Shown: piece by piece, positions 22,323 to 34,300 of the stretch
How the letters are laid out: the number at the start of each line of letters is the position of its first letter
Position numbering within the stretch: the first letter of the stretch is position 1
Source of the DNA: Erinaceus europaeus
Lineage: Eukaryota > Chordata > Mammalia > Eulipotyphla > Erinaceidae
DNA: 64,000 nt
Reading direction: 5' to 3'
Assembly (NCBI RefSeq): GCF_950295315.1
Contig: NC_080168.1
Coordinates: forward strand, 1,683,573 to 1,747,572
The notes under the pieces: model-generated
The model's database searches: none
What the model saw: the letters and a program-made list of their open reading frames with translations, nothing else
Told to the model about the DNA's origin: nothing
Position numbers and translations under genes: made by a program

Positions 22323-25300
22323 CGCGCGCGCGTGCGCTTCACGAGCAGGAAGCAGTGCTGCACTTGTCTATTTCCCTATCTGTCCCTTCATTCTCAGTTT
22401 TTCTGTCTCAAAAATAAAGTAGGGAGTCGGGCAGTGGCGCCTCGGGTTAACGCAGGTGATTCAAAGCGCGAGGTTCGAGCCCCGGCTCCCCACCTGCAGG
22501 GGGGTCGCTTCACAAGCAGTGAAGCAGGTCTGCAGGTGTCTGTCTTTCCTCTCTGTCTTCTCCTCTTCTCTCCATTTCTCTCTGTCCTATCCAACAACAA
22601 CATCAATAACAACAACAATACATAAACAAGGGCAACAGAAGGGAGTAAATATTTCAGTTATTTATTTATTTTTTACCAGAGCAGTGCTCAGCTCTGGTTT
22701 ATGGTGGGGCAGGGGATTGAACCTGGGACTTTGGAGCCTCAGGCATGGGAGTCTGTTTGCATAACCATTATGCTATCTACCCCTGCCCTATAAATAAATA
22801 TTTTTTTGAAAATCATCAAAGTCACTGGGACCGCGAACTCGCCATGCAGACACAGCCCCAGGGGCTGCCCTGCGGCCCCCCGCCCCGGCAGCTCAGGCCA
22901 GGCTGGCCGGCTCCTGCAGTAACTAACAGGCAGGCCTGAAGCCGTCGGCCAGCTCAGCCTTTATCCGTCCTGGTCCCAGGCCGTGTGGCAGGCACGGCCC
23001 GAGTGCCCCGTGTGCCCTTGTGTGTGTGCCTTAGGGGAGGGCTTCGGTCACCCCACACCCAAAGGGGCTTCCTCTCCACTTTTTTTTTTAGCAGAATGAC
23101 TTACTTACTGACAGAAGTAGAGCGTCCGTGTGGCGCTGGGGTGCCAGGGATGGAGCCCAGACCTGGTGCACACTGCCCGGTATCTCACCGCTCCTCGCGC
23201 GGGCCCACAGCCAGATGCGTGCGCGGGCCTCCAGTCTACACCGTCCCTGCCGAGGGAGGTGTGACCCCAGCTCCAGATGGCTCTGCCCAGGGCGTGCCGG
23301 GGCGCCCCAGCAGCAGCTTTGTGAGGGCACCGGCTAGCTCCTCAGGAAGCGGGCACAACGCCCGTGTGGCCTTCACCATGCTGGGTTTCTTGCTGAACGG
23401 TGAATGGTTCTAGCGGGCCGCCCCACTGGGAGAAACCACATTCAGGTGTTGAGAAGCCCTGTGAGCCCTTGGCTTTGGAGACTGTGGTCTTCCTGGTGGA
23501 GGTGATTCGGAGCTGGGCGGGGTCTTGGGGAGCAGCAGCTTCAGGTTGTCCTGCACCCCCCCATGGCCAGTGGCTGGTCCTGGGCGGTGGGAGTCCTGGG
23601 GACATACTTGAGATGACAGTTGCACACCTTGGGACGCTGCCCTCAGACCTCCCTCTGCCTCCCTCAGCCTCCCTCTCCTGCTCTGCAGCCCCCGTGCAGA
23701 CCGAGATAGAGGAAGGACGTGGCTTCATTCGGGCTTCTGTAAACATTTGGCATTTATTTTATGGCAGAGACCAGACGGCTGCTGTCATTGTGCTAGGGGA
23801 CAAATCCAGGGCCCCGGCATGCTTGGCACACAAAACAAGTGCTTAATCGGGCTGTGGAGACAGCATGACGGTTCTGCAAAAGACTCTCCTGCCTGAGGCT
23901 CTGAAGTCGCAGGTTCAATCCCCAGCATATGCCAGAGCTGAGCGGTGCTCTGGTGGTTAACCAGCCCGTTCTGGTTATTTGCTTATTACGTTGTTTTCTT
24001 TCCTGGGTTGTTAGTCTCAGCTTAGAGTTCAGGTGGCCCAGGAAGTGCGGTGGCAGGCCCGTCCCTCCCAGCAGAGCCACTGCTCAGCCCCTCGGGCTCT
24101 GTGTGTGAAACAGGGCTGGCACCTGTCCGGGTACGAGGCCCTGGGTCTGCACCCTGCGGGAGATGGCTGTGCTGGTGTCATCCTCCTGCCTCTCCCTCAG
24201 AGGATGCAGACGCCCACCTGGGGCAGGGCCCAGTGGTGCCAGTGCCTCCGTGTGAGGTCCTTCCTGGCAGCACCGACAAATAAACGGGGTGGGGGGTGGT
24301 GGCGTGTGTGTGTGAGCTCTGGGTCAGTGAGTCTTTGGTTCCACAGCTACTCTGACCTACGACACTCTCCGATTTGCTGAGTTTGAAGATTTCCCAGAGA
24401 CCTCAGAGCCCGTCTGGATCCTGGGGAGGAGATACAGCATCTTCACAGGTGAGCCCTGCCACAGTGCCGGTCTGCCCCCGCTGGCGGGGCCTCCGGGCTC
24501 ATGTCCCGCTTCCTTCTCTCGAACCTTCTCTAGAAAAGGACGCCATCTTGTCTGATGTGGCTTCCAGACTGTGGTTCACGTACAGGAAGAACTTCCCCGC
24601 CATTGGTGAGTACCCCAGGTGTGCGGTGCCCATCTTGGCAGAGCAGGGACGCTCACCGCCCCCATCTGACTGCAGGCCTTTGTCACCTGGCTCTGTCCCC
24701 TACAGCCCTGCTCCCCTGGGGTTGAGCCAGGCCGGGGGTGTTTCTGGGCTCAGACGGAGTGGGAGAAGGGGTGGTGTGCTCGCTCAGTGAGGCTGCTGCT
24801 GCTGGGGTGCTGGGTTTGAGTGCCGGCCTGGGCCGGGGAGGGGCTTCCGGTGGCCCTTGCTCTGGCCCATCTCGAGCAGAAGTTCTGGCCCTGGCTGTTG
24901 GGACGCAGAGACAGGCACGTGTGACGGGTGTCGCAGCGCACCATAGTTCAGTTCCCGACAAGGGGTTCCCCCGCGCTGCCCTTGGAGCTGGGTCGAGGGT
25001 GGGGCTGGTTTGGGCGTCACCTCTGCCCGTCAGGGAACCTGGGGCTGAGGAGCCCCCTTGCCCTGGTGCCGTGGGGATGGCGCTGTCCTGCAGGACAGGC
25101 ATCTGGTGGCTAAGAATAGATGGTGGCTGGGCGGCCTGGTGGGCAGAGCCGTCAGGAGGAGGTAGGCTGCCTACAGTCCGTTTCCTTCCCCAGACAGCGG
25201 TGCTGACTTGTTTGTGGGGGTGGGGGCGGCACTGGGGTGCTTCTGTACCTCAGATGCCTGGGTCTTGCCCCCATACCCGCCCCACTGAAGCCAGCTGAAG

Positions 25301-28300
25301 GGAGAAGCTGGCCGAGCTTGGCCCTGACCAGCCCCCAAGCCCCCCAAGGCTTTGGCCTTGCAGGTGGGCAGGGGCGTCTGTCTGCCAGGTGCCAGGACCC
25401 ATGTACCACGTTACCTACCCTGTTCCATTCTACCCTGTGGACCCATGGCTTTGTGTGCTGCCAGCTGGCTGTGGTACTGAGTTCCATGCCTTCTTTTTTT
25501 TTAATTTTTTTATTTTTTAAAAATATTTATTTATTTATTCCCTTTTGTTGCCCTTGTTGTTTTATTGTAGTTGTTGTTGATCTCGTTGTTGTTGGATAGG
25601 ACAGAGAGAAATGGAGAGAGGAGGGGAAGACAGAGAGGGGGAGAGAAAGACAGACACCTGCAGACCTGCTTCACCACTTGTGAAGCGACTCCCCTGCAGG
25701 TGGGGAGCCGGGGGCTCGAACTGGGATCCTTACACTGGTCCTTGTGCTTAGCGCCACCTGCGCTTAACCTGCTGTGCTACTGCCCGACTCCCTTTTTTTT
25801 TTTTAATACTTACTTATTTTCCCTTTTGTTGCCCTTGTTGTTTATTGTTCTTGTAGCTGTTGTTGTTGTTATTGATGTCATCGTTAGATAGGACAGAGAG
25901 AAATGGAGAGAGGAGGGGAAGACAGAGAGGGGGAGAGAAAGACAGACACCTACAGACCTGCTTCACCACCTGTGAAGCGACTCCCCTGCAGGTGGGGAGC
26001 CAGGGGCTCGAACCGGAATCCTTCCGCCGGTCCTTGTGATGTGCGCCACGTGCGCTTAACCTGCCACGCTACCGCCCGACTCCCTGCCTTCTGTCAGTTG
26101 GCAGGGTGTCTCTGTGTCTTCCTGGGTCACTGCCGAGGCTGCCACTGTTTCCTGTCCCCAGATGGTCCATTTCTCGGTGCCTACCTCATGCGTGTCTTGT
26201 CCATTCTGAGGGGCCCCTTGTCAGAGTGCAGCCTCAGTGTGCTGTGCTGGCGCTCCCCAGGGGTGTGGTGGCGCCCCTGATGGTGACGCCTGTGTGTCTG
26301 CTGTGACAGGGGGCACTGGCCCCACCTCCGATACTGGCTGGGGCTGCATGCTGCGCTGTGGACAGATGATCTTTGCCCAGGCTCTGGTGTGCCGGCACCT
26401 GGGCCGAGGTGAGTCAGGGCCCAGTGGGGTGTGTGGGTGGGGGCCCCAGGAAGAGCCTCTGGTTTCCACCACCTAGAAGCAGAAATGCTTCAGAGGCTGC
26501 CAAGCGCTCCCTTTAGGCTTTATCTGGGGGCCGTGAAGGCCACTCTTGGTGTGGATCTCTTGGGCGGTAGGCAGGACTGGGTTTGCAGCCCTGAGAACTG
26601 GGCTTCAGGAAAGGCCTGGCTCCCCCATCTGGCTTCACACAGTGAGGTCTGTCTCTCACTGTGGGAAATTGCCCCCTCTGGCTCCCCAGACTGGAGGTGG
26701 GTGCAGCAGAAGAGGCAGCCAGACAGCTACTTCAGCGTCCTCAACGCTTTTGTGGACAGGAAGGACAGCTACTACTCCATCCACCAGATAGGTGGGTGCC
26801 TGGCGCCGGGGCGGGCAGGGTCTCAGTCCACCCCTGAGTATGTGCTGCTCAGCGCCCCTAGTCTCGAGGCCCGTCCCTCCCCCCACCTCAAGGTCTGGGA
26901 CTCCTAGTTCTGAGCATCTTGTTCTCATCTCGTCTCTCATCTTGTTCTCATCTGTGATGTGGGACCACACCTCAGGCCACCGGCCAGAGTCCTGTCCCTG
27001 CTCAGGGACCCAGCCTGGTCCTCAGGGAAGGGGCCTTTTGGAGGAAGTGTCCCTGTGTCTCTGGGCTCATGCTGAGGCGGGAGTGGGCGTGCTCACGCCG
27101 GTCTCCAGTGTGGTATCCCCAGAAGCACATGCCACTGGACTCTGGGGGTGGGGCAGGCCGCAGGCCACAGGAATGTCCTCATCTGCTCTGTTTGCTGCAG
27201 CTCAAATGGGTGTCGGCGAGGGCAAGTCCATCGGGCAGTGGTATGGGCCCAACACAGTCGCCCAGGTCCTCAAGTACGTATGTGCTGCCTTCAGCCCCCG
27301 GGACCCGGCTCTGTGCCCGTGCACTCCCTCACCCCCACCACCACCCTGGGCATTGCTGCCTCCCTGCCCCCCTGGACTGTCAGTGCCGAGCATCACTGTG
27401 CCCTGCCGTGCGGTCCTCGGTCAGCATGAGCACTGGGCAGGGGCGTGCGCCCGAGGGGTGACTGCCCCACTCGGCAGGAACAGGCTCTCCTTAGCTCCCT
27501 CTCTGTGTGGCTCAGGCGGAGGGTGGCTGCGGGCCTCTCAAAAGGCCCTGGACTCGGGGAGGAAGTTGCCACAGCTGCTCAGAGGCTGGAGCTCCTGGCA
27601 GGCAAAGGCTCACGCATGGTCCTCCACAGGAAGCTTGCCGTCTTCGACACCTGGAGTGCACTGGCTGTGCACATCGCCATGGACAACACTGTGGTGATGG
27701 AGGACATCCGTGAGTGGCTCAGGCGGGTCCTAGCAGGGGTGGGGGTGGGGGCGGGCCTCCCCGCCTGGGCCGCGGGGAGCACTGGCATCCGAGTGCCAGA
27801 GCAGCAGTACCCGCCTAGAGGCCCTTCTGCCATTCTGCGCTCTCCACCGGGGCCCTGGTTCCTCAGCACGACCGCACACACCTGGGGAGGCTTTGCCGGC
27901 CCTAGGCTTCCTTCCCTTCCTGAGCCTATCTGGCCTCCCTCCAGCACGGAGGGTCCAGGTGGTGAGGAGGTCACAGCTTCTCACCAAGATGGCTTCCAAA
28001 CCAGGACACAGGCCCACAGTGAACAGAGCAGGCACAGTGTGTGTGTGTTGGGGGGCCAGAGTCACAGAAACTCGCAGAGACACAGGAGAGCTGAAGGGAC
28101 ACCTCTCTGTCACACCTCTGCTTCCCGTGGCATTGGAGGGGCTGGGCAGTGGTGTACCCATGTTACCATGCTCGGGGACCTGGGTTCCTGGGTTCCAGCC
28201 CCCAGTCCCCACTTGCAAGGGGAGCTTATGAGTAGTGGAGCAGTGTTCCAGGTGTCTGTCTGGTAGTGTCTCTCTCTTTTTCCTCTTCTCTCTCTCCCTA

Positions 28301-31300
28301 TTTCTCTCTGACTTTAAGAAAGAAAAAGTAAAACAAACAAAAACATTAGAGGGTGGAGTTGTCGTGCAAACGCTCAAACCCCAGTGATAACCCTGGTGGG
28401 AAAAAGAAAGAGCAGTGGGGCCTAGCATGTGACTTATAACCACGTGACCTAGTGCAGAGAGGCAGGAGGGACAGAGTCCCGCTACCTGGAAGTTCAGGCG
28501 TGTGCCTGAGCTCTGGGTCCCTGGAGTCGGGTTTATTGGCTCAGCTCTGACACCAGCTGCATGTCCTCCAGCTGTGCTCTCTCTGACTCTAAGGAGCCTC
28601 AGACCCACAGGCTCCGGCCCCCACCCCGTCAGCATGGTCTCTGGGGCTGATGCTAGAGTAGGTCCCAGAAAGGCTGTTGTGAACTGACCCAGGGCCAGCT
28701 GGGGGCAGAGGGCGAGGCCTACAGGAGGACACGGCACTCCTGGAGCCCACACGCTCCTTTCTCCAGTGCTCCCCAGCTGGAGGCTCTCAGGGCTCCTTCA
28801 GGAACATGACTGATGAGTTCACTGGCCATTGGTGACTGACCAGTCTGCAGCCCCTCTCCCGTCACCATCTTGGGGTACCTGGGGCTTTCCAGAGGGTCAC
28901 TGCTCATCATACTGTCAGTGATGTCACTCAGGAAATTCCGAGGTCTCTGGGCGTCTCCTGCCCAGAGGAGAGGGAGTGGAGACTAAACTCCTCTCCTACT
29001 ATTAGCCAGCTCTGCAGGACCCCCCCCCCCCAACAACAACCACTTTAAGGAGTCCAGCACTGCTGAGTCAGAGCCTCAGTCCCGGACTGAGGTTGAGAAC
29101 CTCAGTGTGTTGATGCCGTGAGGCCCAGCCAGAGCTGCAGAGCTGTCCTCTGGTGAGAGGTCCCCTTTCCTTCCAGCTATAGACTTCTCTTTGTTCTTGG
29201 GCCACTGTTCGTTCTTTCTTTCTTTCTTTCTTTCTTTGCCACCAGGCTTACTGCTGCATGACTGTTCTCTTGGCAGCCCTTTTAGATAGAAGGTGAGGAG
29301 GAAGACTGACAGATTGGAGGACACTGTAGCACTATTCTAGGACTGTGAAACTTAGTCCAAAGGCTCTCCCAGGTGGTCACCTGGGGCTCAAATGCTTTGT
29401 AACACAAGCACCCTGCAGGGTGAGCTCTCTGCTGGCCCCCTGACGTGTTTGAGCTGGGCCATACAGCAGAATGTCTGTGCCCACCCTGGATTGCTTTGTC
29501 TGCTGAGTTGCTCTGTCTGCAGCCAGCTTGTCCCTGACACGCTGCTTCCTTGGGCCACCTCGTTTCCTTTGCACCTGGAGGCTGGTTCCCATGTGTTGCA
29601 CAGGTATCTGGCGTGGTGGCGTCTTTGCTGAGGTGTGGCAGTTGACGTGTGGTGTGGTGAGTCCTAGGGCACTGTTTCCCACCTCTTGCTGACCTGTCAC
29701 CATGCCACGCCTACCACCAGAGCAGTCTCTCTGTCGTGTTTACCATTGTGCTCTTCTGAAGAGCTCTCTGCCTTTCCCGTCTCACCTGAAACGAGTGAGA
29801 GTGAGGAGGCCAGAAAGTGGCCCACCCAGCTGAGCGCACACATTACCACGCATAAGGACCTGGGTTCAAGCCCCCCCACCCCCCACCTCTGGGGGGAATG
29901 CCTCACGAGCAGTGCAGCAGGTCTTCAGGGGTCTCTCTGTCTCTCTCCCTCCCACTCCTCTCAGTTTCTCTCTGTCCTGTCCTACAGACGAAGGAAAAAA
30001 AATGGCTGCCAGCACCAAGCCTCAGTGATAACCCTAGTGGCGATTAAAACCATGCAGACACAGGCATAGGTAGTGAGAGTAAGAGCGATTTGTGCAGTGA
30101 GGGCATCCTTACTTCATGCAGGCTCGTCTCTGCCCGGTTCTGCCATTGTCGTCTCCCAGTGACTAGACCTGGGCTCCCCTGTACCCTCCCGTCCTGCCCA
30201 GAATCCGCCCTCTGCCAGCATCGCTGCCTCCTCTCTTAGGGAGTGGAGACACCAGGGCTTGGGGGCTGGGAACACACTCTCCACACCAGGGAGAGGCTCC
30301 CTGCACTTGGTGAGGGAGGGCAGACATCACTCCCTGGTGGCACCCGCCTCTCGCCCTGGACCATGGGCACCAGTGTTCGGGGTGGCAGCTGAGGCACAGG
30401 CCGCAGCAGGGTCCTGTCTGCATCCTCCACCGCTGTGTTTGGGCGCACTCCTCACCCTTCCCACGTCTTCCCTGGGAGCCTCTGCCACAAAGCCCCGTCC
30501 CGCCTCCCTCAGGAAGGCTGTGCAGGGGCAGCTCTCTGTGTGTGGGTGCCGCCGCCTTCCCTGACGCCCCGGACCAGCACTGCAACGGCTTCCCGGCTGG
30601 CGCGGAGGCTGGAGCCACGGCTGAGCCCTCCAAGAGGCCGGCCCCCTGGAGGCCCTTGGTGCTGCTCATCCCCCTGCGCCTGGGGCTGACGGACATCAAT
30701 GAGGCCTACGTGGAGACACTCAAGGTGGGCTGCCCGGAGTGCTCTCAGCAGGGGCTGGAGCTGGAGGGGCTCCCCACCTCCTGTCACCTCTCCGCCTCCG
30801 GGGTCCTCGCCTAGTGCCCCTCACTCACCTCAGGCCGGCCTCCCCAGTGCCCTGCAGAGCTGTGCTCCCCACACGGCCCAGGCTCCTGGTCCCTGCCGAC
30901 TAAGCTCTCCAGAACCCCTTTTTGCTCTGATGCCCCTGTGGAGGTGGGGGTGTCCCTTCCCTCTGCCGTGTCGGGGTGGGGTTCCCTGCAGGGGTTCAGC
31001 GCCTCTTGCGCCTCTCCCACAGCACTGCTTCATGATGCCCCAGTCCCTGGGCGTGATTGGAGGGAAGCCCAACAGCGCCCACTACTTCATAGGCTACATG
31101 GGTGAGTGTGAGTGGGGAGGGCCCTGCGTCCTGTCGGTGTGGCCCCACCCGCCCTGCTGCCCCGGTGAAGGGCCCGGGGCCGTGAGTCTTCCCTGCCCAT
31201 GTCTTCCCAGGCGAGGAGCTCATCTACCTGGACCCGCACACCACGCAGCCAGCGGTGGAGCCCTCCGACAGCTGCTTCGTTCCTGACGAGAGCTTCCACT

Positions 31301-34300
31301 GCCAGCACCCCCCAAGCCGGATGAGCATCAGGGAGCTGGACCCTTCCATCGCTGTGGTGCGTCTCCTGCCCCTGGCTCCGCGGACGCCGTGAGCTCGCGG
31401 CTGCTGCCCCTTATGCTTCCCGACCTTGGTGACTCGTCCCGGAGCCCTGCTCAGCTCTGCCTGTGGCGGTGCTGGCGAATGAACCATGAAGGACTTCATG
31501 CCTGACAGTTTGCTGTCCTCCTGCTCCCTTCTGTGATTTTTGTCCACACTTGGGATTAGGTTCTGTGCTCACCTGGCTTTGCACTTGGAGGACAGAGAAG
31601 AGTTAGCATCACTGCTCACGCCCCCCTTAGTGGTGGCCTTCCCGAGTGAGCAGGGGTGTGGGAGAGGGTGCGCCTGGGGGCCGGGAGAGGGTGCGCCTGG
31701 TGGATTGCACACTTGGGTGTCTGTCCCCAGCCCCCACAAGCAAGTGGAGCAGCGCTGAGGCAGGCTCGCGCAGAGTCAGCGCAGAAGGCGAGTGGGCCGT
31801 GCGTGTTTCGGGCTCACGCTCACTCGAGCAGCTCACAGGGTGGTCGAGAAAGCGGACAGCCTGGCAGAGGCAGAGCCGGGGGAGTCCCACAGGACAGGCC
31901 ACACGGAGGGCTGGAGGCGGGAGAGGCCGTTGTGCTGGGGCCCAGCCTCACCTTTACCAGCAGAAGCCCCCAAGCACAGCTTAGAGGAGAGGGCCCATGA
32001 GCTGCTTCCCCATCTGCGGCTTCCTCTTCTCTCAGCCTCATGGTCCCCAGGATTGGCACAGCCCGCTCTGGGTAGCTCCCAGTGCTGTCCCACATTTAGT
32101 TCTTTCCTCACTGGGAGTCTCTCTTCTCAGACACGAGCCTTGGGTCTGGAGAGCAGTGCTGCTCACTGAGCTGCTGAGTGACGTGGGGTCCAGGCCCGGT
32201 CTTGGCCCTACTAGCTCTTCCCTGGGGTTCCATCCAGAAGAGAGCTCTCTGCCCCGCTCCAGTGCTCCCCTCCCAGACTTTAAAAATGCCTGCGGCCACC
32301 ATGAACTGGATAAGCCCAGATGGGGGCGCGAAGGGTCGAGCCGTGGGTGAGCCTGTGCGGAGGACGGAGGCCCACGAGCCACGTGTGTCCCTTCGTGACT
32401 GGAGCAGTGAGCACGGGTGGTGATGGTGGTCTGGGCACCGGTAGGACCTGGCAAGCGAACCCACCATGTGCAAGTGTGGTCGCTGGGTGTGGCCGCGCCC
32501 CTGCTCACCGACACTTTCTCTTCCAGGGCTTCTTCTGTCAGACCGAGGATGACTTTAATGACTGGTGCCAGCAGGTCAGAAAGGTTGGTGACAGCTCGTG
32601 GCCCACACGCCACAGGGGCTCAAGGAAGGCCAAGTCTCAGGCATGGGGTCCAGACCCCCATCGCTTGCCCTTGCTCTCTCGTGGCCACTTCTGGACACAG
32701 GGAGGCAGTGCAGGTGACCTCAGAAGAGGCTGCTCCTCCCCTCCTGTCTCCCTCCCCACTTTGTGCTCTGGGGCCTGTCGGGGTCCCCTGAGCAGTGGGC
32801 TGAGAGCTCACCTCATCAGTACTCTCCCAGTGTGCTCTGGGATTGGGGTGGGGTGTCGGGCCCTGTCTAACAGCCATTGTTGCCGACAGCTGTCGCAGCT
32901 TGGGGGCGCCCTGCCCATGTTTGAGCTAGTGGACCAGCAGCCTTCCCACCTGGCCTGCCCCGATGTCCTGAACCTGTCCCTCGGTGAGTTCACGGCTACC
33001 TGTGTGATGTCCTTGTCCTCCCCCTTTCCTCACACAGTCTGTTGGGTACTGACAGCTGGCAGAAGCCAGTTGTTTTACTAATCGAACAGGCTGCTTCAGA
33101 AGCTCTCTGAGAAGTGTGGTCATCTGGTGGGAGACAGTCTCTAGCACCAAAGCCCACCCCTCTATTAGCTTTCAGAGGCTGCTGCCAGGCACAGAGGCAG
33201 GCTGGTTGTGTGCCGGGCTGGGGTCTGCTGGCTGCAAGCGCGTGGGGCTCTGCCAATCGTGTTCCTGAGCGTCTCTGCCCATTTGCACATTTCTCCAATT
33301 TGATCAAGACCTTTCAGAGCATCACTGATCAGAACCAAGGTCACGGAGCATCCAGTGGCCAGGCAGGTCCTGCTCTGGTGTCCTAGCCTGGGGCGCAGGG
33401 AACAGGCACAGACGGAAGCCACGCTGGGGCCATGTCAAAGTAAGCGAGAGTGGCAGAAGCATATTGGGCATCTTTTGTTGCTCTGTTCTCCTGACAGCCT
33501 CTGCCTGTGCCTCGGAACCGGCTTGTTAGCTGTCTGCTTTGCTCACGGAACATCTTTGCATTCGTGTGACCAGATGCTGTGTGTTTCTGAGTAGTCTGGA
33601 CGCTGGCGCTGGGGAGGCCTCTCTGCAAGGCCGAGTCCCTCTGAAGTGCCTTCAGCCTCCAGGGTGTGGGCCTCGGTGTCCCCTCAGCCAGAGCCAGCCT
33701 ACGCAGCAATTGGGCTTTTGCAGCGTGGCATGGGGCCCTGTAATCCAGTGTGGATCAAAGGCAGCAGGGTGAGGTGTGGGCGAGGTGTGCCGGGCGTCCT
33801 GTGATTGCAGTGGGGCTGGGGAGCTGAGTCTCAGAGGGTGAGGCTGAGGCTTGTGAGATGTGAGGAGCTCCGAGGGTCTCCCCCTCAGCCGGCTGAGCCA
33901 GGGCCTGGAGTGTGGCGGGTACAGTGAGGCCACACGGAGTCTGAGATGCTGAGGGCTCCCTCACCGCAGTGACATTCAGGAGGGTCCCCGGCAAGGGGGC
34001 ACTGCCTCCACTTGGATGTGGCCTGTGTACCAGGGAGAGACACAACTCACATGTGTGTGCATGTGTGAGTGGGCCCTGGGAGACTGTGCCCATAGCGACT
34101 GGAATGGGCCCACCAGCCTGCATCCAGCCTAGCCGTACTCCCATCAGCAGGCCTGGGACAGGCTGCTGGGAGTGGCCACTAAATTCTCAGAAAGTCCCTG
34201 GCTCCTGCCAAGAACTGTTTGCTGGCTGGCCTGAATCCTTTCCAGAACGTCACCCGGTTTGATGTGACTTAGCCACAAGCCTGCACATTGTTTGCTGTAG

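Noticed and set aside
27445..28266. 273-codon plus frame around ATG4B exon 7
   Set aside because: It reads ATG4B exon 7 in the right frame only in part (KLAVFDTW), then intron; it is not a separate gene.
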